This document shows, piece after piece, positions 16,828-26,568 of a stretch of DNA of 64,000 nt. Under the pieces are notes generated by a model. It made no database searches and was not told the origin of the DNA. It saw nothing but the letters and a program-made list of their open reading frames with translations. This DNA comes from Aquibacillus saliphilus (GTDB taxonomy: Bacteria > Bacillota > Bacilli > Bacillales > Amphibacillaceae): positions 1 to 64,000 of the forward strand of contig NZ_JAIZAP010000011.1 of assembly GCF_020404745.1 (NCBI RefSeq), read 5' to 3'. A program made the position numbers and the translations under genes. The first letter of the stretch is position 1. Each line of letters opens with the position of its first letter.

Positions 16828-18466
16828 AATTTTCATCATTTTTTTCGCCAAGTACTTCATCTGCAATGTTAACAGAATGATCCCCAATCCGCTCTAGGTT
16901 ACTGAGTATGTCCACAAATACTATCCCGGAAGTTCCAGAACATGCACCTTCATTTAATCTAATAATATGCTTTTTACGATAGGCGCGTTCCATTTGGTCA
17001 ATTTTTTCTTCTTTTTTGACAACTTCTAGTGCCTCTTCACGGTTCATTTCGCCTAATGCTTTTATTGCTTGTTTAACAGTGTTTAACGTTAAGTCAAACA
17101 TTTCATTTAAATCTGCTTGTGCTTGCTCAGTGATGATAACCTTATTTGATATTTTATAATCAACAAGTTCGATAATATTCTCAAAGTGGTCACCGATTCT
17201 TTCAATATCTCTAACAGAATCAATCAAAGCAGAGTGCTTAGCACTCTCGGCATCTGTAAAAGGTGTTCCTGATAATTGTACTAAATAATCGGTAATTTCT
17301 CTATCTAGGTTATTTAATGCACCCTCAACTTGTAAAGCCACTTCTGAGTGTTTAGGATTATGCGTATTTAGATAGAGGCCTGTTTCTTGAAGACCTTTAT
17401 GAGCATACTCTCCCATTCGGATAACTTCTTCTTTTGCTTGATCTAAAGCTACCGAAGGTGATTGTTGGATAAATATAGGATCTAAATGCTTCGGCTTGTA
17501 CTCAACAATTGCATCTTCACCTGGTATTAACTTCGTAACAATATAAGCTAAACCGGCTATAAATGGAAACTGTATCGCTGTATTTGAGATGTTAAAAATA
17601 CCATGCGCGAACGCTAGAGTCATCTCAGCATTCAATCCTAGTTGAGCTTGTAGGTAGGCGATGAAATTCGTGTATAATCCGATTATAAACAACATCAAAA
17701 TTGTACCAATTAAGTTAAAAATCACATGTGTCAGTGCTGCTCGTCTTGCAGCAATTGATGCACCAATTGATGCTAAAATTGCAGTAATCGTCGTTCCGAT
17801 GTTGTCACCAAATAGAACTGGTAAGGCACCCGCGAGTTCTATTGCACCCTCCGCATATAAACTCTGCAAAATACCAATCGTTGCACTTGAACTTTGAACA
17901 ATTATTGTAAATAACGTACCGACGACAACGCCCAAAATAGGGGTATCTGCCATACTTACCGTTAGATCGTGGAAAGCTTGTACATCCCTTAATGGTTTCA
18001 ATCCCGTACCCATTAAATCTAAACCATAAAATAACGCACCAAATCCAAAAATCGTCTGACCAATATTAGAGATTTTGTTACTCTTAAAGAAAAATAACAT
18101 CAGTGCTCCAATTGCTAGTATAGGTAACGCGTATTCTTTTATTTCAATACCAATAATAAATGCTGTTACTGTCGTTCCAATGTTTGCTCCCATAATAACA
18201 CCTATCGATTGTCTAAGTGTCATGAAGCCAGCGTTAACTAATCCAACTGTAAGTACAGTTGTTCCTGTACTTGTTTGCAAAAGGACTGTAACTATTATAC
18301 CCGCCAGAACTCCCATAAATGGATTACTTGTAAATCGATCTAGTATGTCTTTTAAGCGATCACCGGCAGATTTCTGTAGACCTTCTCCCATAAATTTAAT
18401 ACCAAGCAGGAAAATACCTAGTCCACCAATAAATTCAAAAATCAAAGTCTGTACATTAATATCCAA
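16826..18466 (-). CDS. Na/Pi cotransporter family protein with C-terminal PhoU domain
   Basis: A 546-residue protein. The first 310 or so residues are a NptA/PNaS-type membrane domain with two inverted halves, each marked by a QSS-type motif (LLQTSTGTTV about residue 63, QSSSATIGI about 190) and a GANIGTT/GDNIGTT motif. Residues from about 340 form a PhoU-like helical domain (DIERIGDHFENI, NLERIGDHSVNIADEV). Such proteins are proposed to move phosphate with sodium, and in some bacteria they act in export. It is monocistronic behind the tRNA operon. The start is TTG after GAAGGGATG. Confidence 0.9.
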   Translation of the reverse strand: MDINVQTLIFEFIGGLGIFLLGIKFMGEGLQKSAGDRLKDILDRFTSNPFMGVLAGIIVTVLLQTSTGTTVLTVGLVNAGFMTLRQSIGVIMGANIGTTVTAFIIGIEIKEYALPILAIGALMLFFFKSNKISNIGQTIFGFGALFYGLDLMGTGLKPLRDVQAFHDLTVSMADTPILGVVVGTLFTIIVQSSSATIGILQSLYAEGAIELAGALPVLFGDNIGTTITAILASIGASIAARRAALTHVIFNLIGTILMLFIIGLYTNFIAYLQAQLGLNAEMTLAFAHGIFNISNTAIQFPFIAGLAYIVTKLIPGEDAIVEYKPKHLDPIFIQQSPSVALDQAKEEVIRMGEYAHKGLQETGLYLNTHNPKHSEVALQVEGALNNLDREITDYLVQLSGTPFTDAESAKHSALIDSVRDIERIGDHFENIIELVDYKISNKVIITEQAQADLNEMFDLTLNTVKQAIKALGEMNREEALEVVKKEEKIDQMERAYRKKHIIRLNEGACSGTSGIVFVDILSNLERIGDHSVNIADEVLGEKNDEN

Positions 18467-18645
18467 TGGAGTTCATCCCTTCATCCTGAAAATTATGCAT
18501 AAAACATTATGAATGCCTTTTTCATTATTAATGAAATGTGAAGCATTTGTAAAGAATTTTCGTTATAATTTACACTAAATTTACAAAACATTGTCGTAAT
18601 TTGTTGTAAATTGGCGTTTTGTTATTATTTTCCATCAATACGTTT

Positions 18646-18686
18646 AAAAAAGTATTGCTTCATTCTGGTAGAAGCAATACTTTTTT
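18646..18686 (-). terminator. Terminator of the NfeD-like gene
   Basis: A 16-bp perfect inverted repeat (AAAAAAGTATTGCTTC and its complement) with a 9-nt loop. Confidence 0.88.
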
Positions 18687-18701
18687 AATTTTATTGTAGT
18701 T

Positions 18702-19343
18702 TTATTTTGCTTTACTTTCTAGTTTTGATACTAGTATTCTTGTACCATCTACTAGTGTAACTTTTATTTCTGTACCTTGCTTAATCCACTGTCCATTTGT
18801 TATCGCACTATAATCGGCACTATCAACCCTAATAGTACCAACAGGACGCATATCAGTTACAGTTACTCCCTCTTTGTTAATTAATTCCGAATGTGTTTTA
18901 TTCATCGTATTGTATCCTCTATCACTAGTTAGTCTGTCTGTCAGTGTTAATTTCGTCCACATATTTCGGCTTTTAAATACTTTCAAAAAGAATAATGACG
19001 AAAATCCACCAATGATAACTCCAATTACCGCATATAGACCTGCAGTCCAGTTCGGTGAACTTAATCCAACTGAAATTATCATACAAAAAGCACCGATTGT
19101 AGCAAGCGTACCATCATTGACTATTTTTCCATCAACGATAATCAGTAACAACCCAATTAGATAAATAATCATCATTATGATGAACATGGCCGGGTCTAAA
19201 TAAGAAAGGAAATAAATAGTTATAAAGCTTAGGCCTAGCAGTCCAAAAAAACCTCTCATATTTACTAAAAGTTCTCCAATTAAAAATAAGGTCCCAAGTC
19301 CAACAATTATAAAACTAATCCAATCACTTGAAAAAATCTCCAT
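18702..19343 (-). CDS. NfeD-like membrane protein
   Basis: A 213-residue protein with four or five membrane segments (about residues 10-30, 35-60, 65-80, 85-125) and a C-terminal OB-fold-type domain (about 145-210, with the GVTVTDMRPVGTIRVDS pattern and ...GTEIKVTLVDGTRILVSKL). The NfeD OB domain is typical of partners of flotillin/SPFH proteins. Here no SPFH gene is adjacent, and the dedicated FloA partner is encoded 28 kb away at 46-48 kb. I prefer the ATG at 19343 (GGGAG at about 10 nt); a GTG nine bases upstream sits too close to that site. Confidence 0.8.
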   Translation of the reverse strand: MEIFSSDWISFIIVGLGTLFLIGELLVNMRGFFGLLGLSFITIYFLSYLDPAMFIIMMIIYLIGLLLIIVDGKIVNDGTLATIGAFCMIISVGLSSPNWTAGLYAVIGVIIGGFSSLFFLKVFKSRNMWTKLTLTDRLTSDRGYNTMNKTHSELINKEGVTVTDMRPVGTIRVDSADYSAITNGQWIKQGTEIKVTLVDGTRILVSKLESKAK

Positions 19344-19474
19344 TTGACTCACACTCCCTTAAGTCGTCTATATATATTTACGATAAATATTCAAATTTAG
19401 TTTCAAAAAAAAGGAATTCTCCAAAAGTGTAGAACTAATATATAACATAACACTTTAGGAGGCAGTAATGAACA

Positions 19475-19864
19475 ATGAATTTATTTAAAAAAATATGCCT
19501 TACTGTTTTACTTATATTATTTATTATAAGTATATTTAAAGATTTAACTGTAGGAACAATTATTCAGGACGTAATACCAAAAGAAGAGAAGCCTATACCT
19601 GCTCAGGAGGATAGTAGCAAGAATCCGGACTCCACGGTTAATTACAAGCACCCACAAGAGACAGATCGATATCAGGTGGAAAGTTATACAACTGCACCAG
19701 GCGACACGGTGCTAACGATTGTAGAGGCACTTAATAATGATCAACAGGCAATTCAAATGGATCAAATTATTCAAGATTTTCAAATCCTAAATCCTGAAGC
19801 TGACCCACATCAAATTAAACCAAATACGGATTATTTATTTCCTTTGTATAAAAACTTACCTTAA
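19475..19864 (+). CDS. yqfZ: LysM-like domain protein, YqfZ-like
   Basis: A 129-residue protein with a membrane or signal segment (about residues 7-23), a Pro/Glu/Asp-rich linker, and a C-terminal LysM-like motif (TTAPGDTVLTIVEALNND ... FQILNPEADPHQIKPNTDYLF). It stands directly upstream of ispG, as B. subtilis yqfZ does. Its role is not known; binding to cell-wall glycan is the usual LysM function. The AGGAGG site is placed ideally for an ATG at 19468 that opens only a six-codon frame; the gene's own ATG is 7 nt further on. Confidence 0.75.
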   Translation: MNLFKKICLTVLLILFIISIFKDLTVGTIIQDVIPKEEKPIPAQEDSSKNPDSTVNYKHPQETDRYQVESYTTAPGDTVLTIVEALNNDQQAIQMDQIIQDFQILNPEADPHQIKPNTDYLFPLYKNLP

Positions 19865-19976
19865 ATTTGTATTAAATAAGATGTGACACTTCTATTTTCT
19901 TTCTATTAGCTTTATAATGAACTATGGTACTTACTTAACAATACCACTTTCGCGAAAATAAAGGAGCGATTCATTT

Positions 19977-21083
19977 ATGGCTTTAACGCACAGAAAAAAT
20001 ACACGGCCTGTCAAAGTAGGAAATGTCATGATTGGCGGAAAAAATGAAGTAATCATCCAGTCGATGGCAACTACTAAAACACATGATGTTGAGGCGACAG
20101 TAAAAGAAATTCTTCGTCTTGAAGAAGCCGGTTGTCAAGTTGTACGTGTAGCTTGTCCAGATGAGCGTGCTGCTGATGCAATTCCAGAAATCAAAAAAAG
20201 AATTAATATTCCTTTGGTTGTAGACATTCACTTTAACTACAAACTTGCTCTTAAGGCTATTGAAGGTGGAGCAGATAAGATAAGAATTAATCCTGGCAAC
20301 ATCGGTAAACGCGATAAAGTAGAGGCTGTAGTAAATGCAGCTAAAGCAAAAGGAATACCAATTCGAATTGGAGTAAATGCCGGCTCTTTAGAAAGACATA
20401 TTATAGAAAAGTATGGATATCCAACTGCTGACGGAATGGTAGAAAGTGCTCTTCATCACATTAAAATACTTGAAGAGTTAGATTTTCATGACATTATCGT
20501 TTCATTGAAAGCATCAGATGTTGATTTAGCAATTGAGGCATACGAAAAAGCTGCTGAAGCAATTGATTATCCACTCCACCTAGGTATCACAGAGTCTGGT
20601 ACGTTATTTGCAGGCAGTATTAAGAGTGCTGCTGGAATGGGTGCGATACTAAGTAAGGGTATTGGTAATACAATGAGAATTTCACTTAGTGCTGATCCAG
20701 TTGAAGAGGTAAAAGTAGCTAGAGAATTATTAAAAACTTTCGGATTAGCATCTAATGCAGCGACATTAATCTCATGTCCTACTTGTGGAAGAATTGAAAT
20801 TGATTTAATTAAAATCGCTAACGAGGTTGAAGAGTATATCTCCACTATTAAAGCACCAATAAAAGTAGCAGTTTTGGGGTGTGCTGTAAATGGACCTGGT
20901 GAAGCGAGAGAAGCAGACATTGGCATAGCAGGTGCAAGAGGTGAAGGATTACTTTTCCGACACGGTGAAATTATTAGAAAAGTGCCTGAGGATACAATGG
21001 TCGAAGAGCTTAAAATAGAAGTTGATAAGATTGCTGAAGAGTATTTAGCTAAAAAAGCAGAAGAAGAAAAACAAGAAGCATAA
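19977..21083 (+). CDS. ispG: 4-hydroxy-3-methylbut-2-enyl diphosphate synthase (IspG)
   Basis: A 368-residue MEP-pathway enzyme that reduces ME-cPP to HMBPP with a [4Fe-4S] cluster. The TIM-barrel N-terminus ([12 protein letters not shown]) and the C-terminal cluster ligands are visible: the SCPTCGR pair (about residue 265) and [11 protein letters not shown] (about 300-310). IspH, the next enzyme, is encoded at 25.6 kb. The start ATG follows AAAGGAGCG. Confidence 0.97.
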   Translation: MALTHRKNTRPVKVGNVMIGGKNEVIIQSMATTKTHDVEATVKEILRLEEAGCQVVRVACPDERAADAIPEIKKRINIPLVVDIHFNYKLALKAIEGGADKIRINPGNIGKRDKVEAVVNAAKAKGIPIRIGVNAGSLERHIIEKYGYPTADGMVESALHHIKILEELDFHDIIVSLKASDVDLAIEAYEKAAEAIDYPLHLGITESGTLFAGSIKSAAGMGAILSKGIGNTMRISLSADPVEEVKVARELLKTFGLASNAATLISCPTCGRIEIDLIKIANEVEEYISTIKAPIKVAVLGCAVNGPGEAREADIGIAGARGEGLLFRHGEIIRKVPEDTMVEELKIEVDKIAEEYLAKKAEEEKQEA

Positions 21084-21084
21084 G

Positions 21085-21113
21085 AAAAGCTGGTCCAGAT
21101 TGGACCAGCTTTT
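21085..21113. terminator. Terminator between ispG and yqfX
   Basis: AAGCTGGTCC / GGACCAGCTT with a 5-nt loop followed by a T-run on the plus strand. It lies between convergent genes. Confidence 0.88.
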
Positions 21114-21117
21114 TTAT

Positions 21118-21567
21118 TTATACAAAAGGCGCTACAAACAGTGTGATCACGATAGAAATTCCACCAGCAATTATTGCTGTATTACCAAGAGTATCTGCAC
21201 CTCGACTTTTTGATACAAAACCAAATATAATCCCAGCAGCACCAAGTATAACCGGCATTATAAAGAATGAGATGACTGCCAAAATAACAGCAAGCCATCC
21301 AAAACCAGTTTTAACTTCAGATTTCATTTCAGTCTCTTGTTCACCTGAAGTAATTGGTCTGTTGAATTCATTGGCAGTTAACTCTTGTGCCATTTCTTCG
21401 TCCCTCTTGTAGGCTTCATCAAGGGAATAAAGCTCTTCGTCTTCAACAATTGGAGGGCGGTCTTGTGCCCCTTGTTGTCTTGCCGTTATGACATCAGGCT
21501 CTTCTTCCCCATGTTTTGGGGCTTCTTCGACTTCCTCGTTTCTTTGATTACGATACGATTCGTCCAT
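21118..21567 (-). CDS. yqfX: DUF4190-type membrane protein, YqfX-like
   Basis: A 149-residue protein. The first 85 residues are hydrophilic and rich in Glu/Asp/Arg. The rest has two hydrophobic segments (about 90-118 and 128-148) with SRGADTLGNTAIIAGG between them, the pattern of DUF4190 domains. It converges on ispG as yqfX does in B. subtilis. Function is unknown. The start ATG has AGTGAGGG at 7 nt. Confidence 0.75.
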   Translation of the reverse strand: MDESYRNQRNEEVEEAPKHGEEEPDVITARQQGAQDRPPIVEDEELYSLDEAYKRDEEMAQELTANEFNRPITSGEQETEMKSEVKTGFGWLAVILAVISFFIMPVILGAAGIIFGFVSKSRGADTLGNTAIIAGGISIVITLFVAPFV

Positions 21568-21668
21568 TATAAAACCCTCACTTTCGTTGTCGAGGTGCCT
21601 TTATAGTGTATGGACAAATCAGTTTTTATTACGTGGAACATTTCACTACCTTAGGGAACATTTAACGG

Positions 21669-22382
21669 TTATTTTAGCGCCAATGATGCATGGTCTGCTG
21701 CACTTTCTTGTATCATTTCAGCATAGTTGCTTTTCGCGTGTCCATTATCTCGAATATATTGGTCCAAGCCTGCCATTCCTCTATGATAAGCGGTTAGTAC
21801 CTCATTCCAATTTCCATATTCATGATGCAAGAAGTCTAAATAAACTAATGATATCTGCATCGAATAATAAGGATCAAACAATAGTTCATCCTCATAAGGT
21901 AGGTCTGCCATTTCCGCAATCCATGGAGCTGTATTTTTCATGAATTGCGCCAGACCATAGGCATGTCCATATTTTGTCTCAGGGCCCACTAATTTAGGAT
22001 CGAACGTACCTCCAGTTTCAACTTTTAGTAGTTCATACGCAAGGTAAGGATCAATATCATATCGGTTCGCCTCTTTCACTAAATAAAGCGCCCACGACTT
22101 TTTAAAGTTATTATTGCTATCTTTAACAATAGCGTCCGCATTTTTTTCTATTTCTGGCCATGTATGATAACCATTTTCCGACTCGCTCTTCATCGAGCTC
22201 GTTGTTAGGTAATCTTGTTGGGCCATCAGCTTGTTATTTTCTTGTGTTAGTTGTTCATTTTCCTCAACCAATTCTCCATAATTATTTGAAGATATATGGT
22301 TAATAGAATACATAACAATACCACTAAGCATTATTACTGCAACCAAAAGGATTAGATATTTTCTTTTTATCCATTCCATCAT
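21669..22382 (-). CDS. Membrane-anchored lytic transglycosylase (SLT domain)
   Basis: A protein of about 237 residues with an N-terminal membrane anchor (about residues 8-25), a coiled-coil-like stretch (ELVEENEQLTQENNKL) and a C-terminal SLT/lysozyme-like domain. The likely catalytic glutamate is in LLKVETGGTF, followed by YGLAQFM and later TAYHRG, the usual motif order. It should cleave peptidoglycan glycan strands outside the membrane. The start at 22382 is favoured by GAAAGGGTG 8 nt upstream. B. subtilis has other genes at this place (zur, yqfU), so it is a local difference. Confidence 0.85.
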   Translation of the reverse strand: MMEWIKRKYLILLVAVIMLSGIVMYSINHISSNNYGELVEENEQLTQENNKLMAQQDYLTTSSMKSESENGYHTWPEIEKNADAIVKDSNNNFKKSWALYLVKEANRYDIDPYLAYELLKVETGGTFDPKLVGPETKYGHAYGLAQFMKNTAPWIAEMADLPYEDELLFDPYYSMQISLVYLDFLHHEYGNWNEVLTAYHRGMAGLDQYIRDNGHAKSNYAEMIQESAADHASLALK

Positions 22383-22607
22383 TATATAAAACACCCTTTC
22401 ATACTTCACGAGGTAATCAGTAAATTTTGACTTACAGCATCATATATTAACTAAGTTTCACTTCATTTGCAATGAATAAACATTTCCAACTATATATTAC
22501 CTGTTTTTTTGGCACAAAATCTGTTGATTAAAACTACTATATAAATAGACACATCATTTTTACAAATTAGATCGGTAAAATGAATATATTTAGCGTAAGG
22601 GAGTTTT

Positions 22608-22895
22608 ATGATGAATAATTTTTTTTACGACATGATTTCAAAGAAGTTAAAAAAAGTTAGTGCTAATGATTTACTCACTCACAGTAAAGAACACGGAATC
22701 AATTTGACAACAAATCAGGCGGAAGAAATAGCTGCTTATTTGTCTAAAACCAATTTAAATCCAATCAACGAAAAAGACAGAATGAAGATGTTTAAAAAGT
22801 TAGCTCTAATCACAGATATACAAACAGCTCAAAAAGCTCAGAAATTATTTAAAAAACTTATTAAAGACTATGGTGTCGAATCTTGGTTTAACTAA
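22608..22895 (+). CDS. yqfT: DUF2624 family protein, YqfT-like
   Basis: A 95-residue, mostly helical, lysine-rich protein (MISKKLKKVSANDLLTHSKE...). Length, composition and position next to nfo (yqfS) match the DUF2624 protein YqfT. No catalytic motif can be seen and the function is unknown. AAGGGAG precedes two consecutive ATG codons (22608, 22611), and either could be the start. Confidence 0.8.
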   Translation: MMNNFFYDMISKKLKKVSANDLLTHSKEHGINLTTNQAEEIAAYLSKTNLNPINEKDRMKMFKKLALITDIQTAQKAQKLFKKLIKDYGVESWFN

Positions 22896-22901
22896 TTATA
22901 T

Positions 22902-22949
22902 AAAAAAGGAGATGCATATAAGTATATACTTATATGCATCTCCTTTTTT
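22902..22949. terminator. 48-bp perfect palindrome, bidirectional terminator
   Basis: From AAAAAAGGAGATGCATATAA at 22902 the sequence is its own exact reverse complement to 22949, centred between 22925 and 22926. Each strand ends in six T, so it can terminate both yqfT and nfo, which converge here. Confidence 0.92.
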
Positions 22950-23845
22950 TAATTGTTTACTATTTTTTCTTTTAAATCCGGTATGAAATTTTCACCTTTA
23001 AGCATTTCTATTTCAAATTTGTATGGAGGTTTTTTGGATTTCTTATCTTCACCGACATAAGGTGTTTCTAAAATTTTAGGCAAATTAACTAATTGAGGGT
23101 GATGAACAACATAATGCAAAGCTTCAAAACCAATATGACCGAAACCAATATTTTCATGTCTATCTTTATGAGCACTTCGTTCATTCTTACTATCGTTTAC
23201 GTGAATAACTTTCAGTTTATCCATTCCAATAATTCGATCAAATTCATTAAGGACGCCGTCAAAATCATTAACTATATCATATCCGGCATCATGAATGTGA
23301 CATGTATCTAAACAAATAGATAATTTATCACTATACTTAACTCCGTCAATAATTCGGGCTAGTTCATCAAAAGTGCGACCCACCTCTGATCCTTTGCCAG
23401 CCATTGTTTCTAGAGCAATTTGAACTTTTTGATCCGAATGAAGCACTTCATTTAAACCCTCAATGATTTTTGCAATGCCAATGTCAACTCCTTCTCCTAC
23501 ATGAGAACCTGGATGAAGAACAATTTGACCTGCTCCAATTGCTTCCGTTCTTTCTATCTCACTTTTCAAAAAACGAACACCTAAGTCAAAAGTTTCCTTC
23601 TTGTTCGAATTTCCTAAGTTAATAATGTAAGGTGCATGGACAACTATATCTTCCATATTATTTTGTTTCATATGTTCAAGCCCTAATTCTATATTTAACT
23701 CCTCAATTGGACGTCTTCTTGTATTTTGTGGTGCACCAGTATAAATCATAAAAGTATTGGCACCATAAGAAGCTGCTTCCTCACTAGAGCCGAGCAGCAT
23801 TTGCTTACCTTTCATAGATACATGAGACCCTATTTTCAAATTCAT
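22949..23845 (-). CDS. nfo: Deoxyribonuclease IV (AP endonuclease)
   Basis: A 298-residue base-excision-repair enzyme that nicks DNA 5' of abasic sites using three zinc ions. The AP2 motifs are present: IVLHPGSH (about residue 105), ALETMAGKG (about 145), [13 protein letters not shown] (about 178-190) and IHVNDSKNE...DRHENIGFG (about 215-237). Length is normal. The start ATG follows GAGAGGTGT. It is the last gene downstream of cshB but is separated from it by that gene's terminator. Confidence 0.97.
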   Translation of the reverse strand: MNLKIGSHVSMKGKQMLLGSSEEAASYGANTFMIYTGAPQNTRRRPIEELNIELGLEHMKQNNMEDIVVHAPYIINLGNSNKKETFDLGVRFLKSEIERTEAIGAGQIVLHPGSHVGEGVDIGIAKIIEGLNEVLHSDQKVQIALETMAGKGSEVGRTFDELARIIDGVKYSDKLSICLDTCHIHDAGYDIVNDFDGVLNEFDRIIGMDKLKVIHVNDSKNERSAHKDRHENIGFGHIGFEALHYVVHHPQLVNLPKILETPYVGEDKKSKKPPYKFEIEMLKGENFIPDLKEKIVNN

Positions 23846-23918
23846 ACACCTCTCTCTTTAGATTATCATAATTTTACCATAAATATTATTATTATTATAT
23901 TAAACAAATAGTAAAATA

Positions 23919-23950
23919 GGCCCCCTCACTTCGAAAAAAGTGAAAGAGCC
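23919..23950 (-). terminator. Terminator of cshB
   Basis: A 13-bp stem with several G-U pairs (GGCTCTTTCACTT / AAGTGAGGGGGCC on the minus strand) and a 6-nt loop, followed by TATTTTACTATTT. Confidence 0.7.
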
Positions 23951-23957
23951 TTACACA

Positions 23958-25265
23958 CTACTTCTTCTTATTTCGGTTTAATTTTTTCTTTACTTTTTCC
24001 TGTTCTCTCTTCATCTTTTTCTTATAACCAGGTTTTACTTTATTCGTTTTACGTACCTTTCTCCATGCTTCCGTTTCTTTTTCAGAAGTTTTCTTCTTTC
24101 TTATTTTACGTTCGTTCCACGCTTTTGTTTCAATCCATTCGCCATCTTTAACATCATAGCTTTCAAAGGTTAATCCCTTCTTTTCTAAGCGTTCAACTAA
24201 TTGTATATCTTCATCTGTGTATAGAGTTATTGCAGTTCCTTCCATCCCAGCACGAGCTGTGCGACCGACCCTGTGAACATAGAATTCTTCTTCTTTAGGC
24301 ATCTGTGCATTTATAACATGACTAACACCTTTGATGTCTATTCCCCTTGATGCAAGGTCAGTAGCCACAATATATTGATACCTTAGGCCTTGAATATCTT
24401 TAAGAACCCTTTTCCGTTCTCTTGGAGATAGTCCTCCATGGATAAGACCAACTTCCATTCCTTTTTCAGTTAGTTCTTTCGCTAATTGGTCTGCAAGGTC
24501 CTTACCATTTGTAAAAATAATTGCTAAATATGGCTGGATTGCTTCCGAAATTCGATACACCATCTTTGAAACTTCACGATGTCGCAAGGGAACTAAACGG
24601 TGTTCCATTGTCTCTGGTGAAAGTTGGTCCTCCATTTTAAAATGCGATGGATTTTGTAAATACTTCTTTAAAAAAGGTTGTAAGCGGACAGGAATTGTTG
24701 CTGAAAAGACCATTAATTGAATATTAGAGTTAGCACGAACAAGAATTTGATCTACTTCTTTGATAAAACCTAGATCTAGCATCAAATCTGCCTCATCAAT
24801 TATAAATGATGTTGCAGGATAAATATTTAATGCTCCTTCTTCAATAAGATCCAATATTCTTCCCGGTGTACCAACTACGATTTGTGGCTGTTCTTTCAGT
24901 TTTTCTATCGTACGTTTTTTATCCGTTCCACCTATAAATAATTTAGCGGTCCAAACCTTTTCTTTATTTGAAGCACTAATTACTTTCTTAGCTTCATCAT
25001 AAATTTGTGTTGCTAACTCCCTTGTAGGTGCTGTTACAACAAATTGAACCTCTTTCCTTGATTCGTCTAACTTGCTAAATAAAGGCAACAAATAAGCATG
25101 CGTTTTACCAGATCCAGTTTGAGATTGCCCAATAATGCTTTCTCCTCTTAAAACTGCTGGTATTACTTTCTGCTGAATTGGTGTTGGTTCATAAAAACCC
25201 AATTTATCAATCACTTCATTAATAATTGGTTGTAGTGAATATTGTTTAAATAAATGGTTGTCCAT
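23958..25265 (-). CDS. cshB: DEAD-box ATP-dependent RNA helicase CshB
   Basis: A 435-residue RNA helicase with motif I SQTGSGKT (about residue 46), PTRELA, motif II DEAD (in FIIDEADLMLDLGF), motif III SAT and motif VI HRVGRTARAG (about 335). The tail of about 50 residues is very rich in Lys/Arg, typical of CshB, which works in cold adaptation and RNA remodelling. The start ATG follows AAAGGAGTA. It is divergent from ispH; B. subtilis has vrrA (yqfQ) between them, which is missing here. Confidence 0.93.
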   Translation of the reverse strand: MDNHLFKQYSLQPIINEVIDKLGFYEPTPIQQKVIPAVLRGESIIGQSQTGSGKTHAYLLPLFSKLDESRKEVQFVVTAPTRELATQIYDEAKKVISASNKEKVWTAKLFIGGTDKKRTIEKLKEQPQIVVGTPGRILDLIEEGALNIYPATSFIIDEADLMLDLGFIKEVDQILVRANSNIQLMVFSATIPVRLQPFLKKYLQNPSHFKMEDQLSPETMEHRLVPLRHREVSKMVYRISEAIQPYLAIIFTNGKDLADQLAKELTEKGMEVGLIHGGLSPRERKRVLKDIQGLRYQYIVATDLASRGIDIKGVSHVINAQMPKEEEFYVHRVGRTARAGMEGTAITLYTDEDIQLVERLEKKGLTFESYDVKDGEWIETKAWNERKIRKKKTSEKETEAWRKVRKTNKVKPGYKKKMKREQEKVKKKLNRNKKK

Positions 25266-25571
25266 ATTAAATACTCCTTTAGACTTCTAATCATTAGTTC
25301 CCTACCTATTATAAGTTAGAAAATGTAAAATTGCACACTGATTTAGTAAAGAACTCAATTTGATCTCGTTTTTTAACTACTCTAAGTCTTTTTTCTATCC
25401 TTTTCACTATAAAAACAGATTCCATCAGATAAATAAACACTCCATTTTATTAGCTCTCATTACCAATATACTTATTTATCTTTGTCTTCTTTTAGTTTTG
25501 CCTTTATAATAAAACTAATGCTCAATTTTATAAAATTAAGTACAGACATATTTATGTGAGGGGGAACTGAA
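25266..25571. other. Divergent intergenic region cshB/ispH
   Basis: About 306 bp, AT-rich and without a credible gene. It holds the ispH promoter at its right end and must hold that of cshB at its left end, for which I see no strong match. Confidence 0.6.
25482..25510 (+). promoter_or_regulatory. Probable sigma-A promoter of ispH
   Basis: -35 TTGTCT (25482-25487) and -10 TATAAT (25505-25510) with a 17-bp spacer, about 60 bp before the ispH start. Confidence 0.65.
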
Positions 25572-26516
25572 ATGGAAATAATAAAGATTGCTCCACGAGG
25601 TTATTGTTATGGAGTAGTAGATGCGATGGTTATTGCACAAAATGCAATAAAAGATCCAAATCTACCCCGACCGATTTATATACTAGGAATGATAGTTCAT
25701 AACGCTCATGTTACACAGGCATTTGAGAGTGAAGGTGTTATAACTTTAGATGGTAAAAACAGAGCTGATTTACTTGAAGATATAGACGAAGGAACTGTCG
25801 TCTTTACGGCACATGGCGTATCACCTGAAGTTAAAACAAGAGCACATAATAAAGGGTTAACTGTTTTGGATGCAACTTGTCCTGACGTTACACGTACTCA
25901 TGATTTAATTAGAGAAAAAGTGAAAGAAAATTACCAAGTTGTCTATATTGGCAAAAAAGGACATCCTGAGCCTGAAGGTGCAGTTGGCGTAGCCCCAGAT
26001 CATGTCCACCTTATTGAGTCAGAAGACGATGTTGCTAGTTTAAATTTAGGTAATGAAAAAATAATCGTTACTAATCAGACTACAATGAGTCAGTGGGACG
26101 TTTATGATGTCATGCTGAAAGTGAAAGAAAAGTATCCTCAAACTGAATTAATACAAGAAATTTGTATGGCTACTCAAGTTCGACAAGAAGCAGTCGCAGA
26201 ACAAGCTAAAGATGCTGACTTAACATTAGTAGTTGGCGACCCTAGAAGTAATAATTCTAATCGATTGGCTCAAGTATCAATGGAACATGCCGGTACAAAA
26301 GCTTACCGAATTGCAGACGTGTCAGAAATTGATTTAGAATGGTTAAAAGGTGTCAAGAAAGTTGCTATAACTGCTGGAGCCTCGACACCGACTCCTATTA
26401 CTAAAGAGGTAATAAAGTTTATTGAACAATTTGAGATTGAAGATCAAGTTACATGGAACAACCAATCAACTGTAGAACAACATAAAATATTACCTAAAGT
26501 TAAAGCAAAGAAATAA
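25572..26516 (+). CDS. ispH: 4-hydroxy-3-methylbut-2-enyl diphosphate reductase (IspH)
   Basis: A 314-residue Fe-S enzyme producing IPP and DMAPP in the last MEP-pathway step. The cluster cysteines are visible in RGYCYGV (Cys12), DATCPDV (about 104) and EICMATQ (about 197), and the [10 protein letters not shown] and SNNSNRL substrate motifs are intact. The start ATG follows GAGGGGGAAC. It is monocistronic, with a strong terminator shared with yqfO. Confidence 0.97.
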   Translation: MEIIKIAPRGYCYGVVDAMVIAQNAIKDPNLPRPIYILGMIVHNAHVTQAFESEGVITLDGKNRADLLEDIDEGTVVFTAHGVSPEVKTRAHNKGLTVLDATCPDVTRTHDLIREKVKENYQVVYIGKKGHPEPEGAVGVAPDHVHLIESEDDVASLNLGNEKIIVTNQTTMSQWDVYDVMLKVKEKYPQTELIQEICMATQVRQEAVAEQAKDADLTLVVGDPRSNNSNRLAQVSMEHAGTKAYRIADVSEIDLEWLKGVKKVAITAGASTPTPITKEVIKFIEQFEIEDQVTWNNQSTVEQHKILPKVKAKK

Positions 26517-26529
26517 TTACTAAGCCAAT

Positions 26530-26563
26530 AAGCCCCTAGATTACCTATGTAATCTAGGGGCTT
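26530..26563. terminator. Bidirectional terminator between ispH and yqfO
   Basis: A 15-bp perfect stem (AAGCCCCTAGATTAC / GTAATCTAGGGGCTT) with a 4-nt loop and T-rich 3' side. Confidence 0.9.
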
Positions 26564-26568
26564 ATTTT

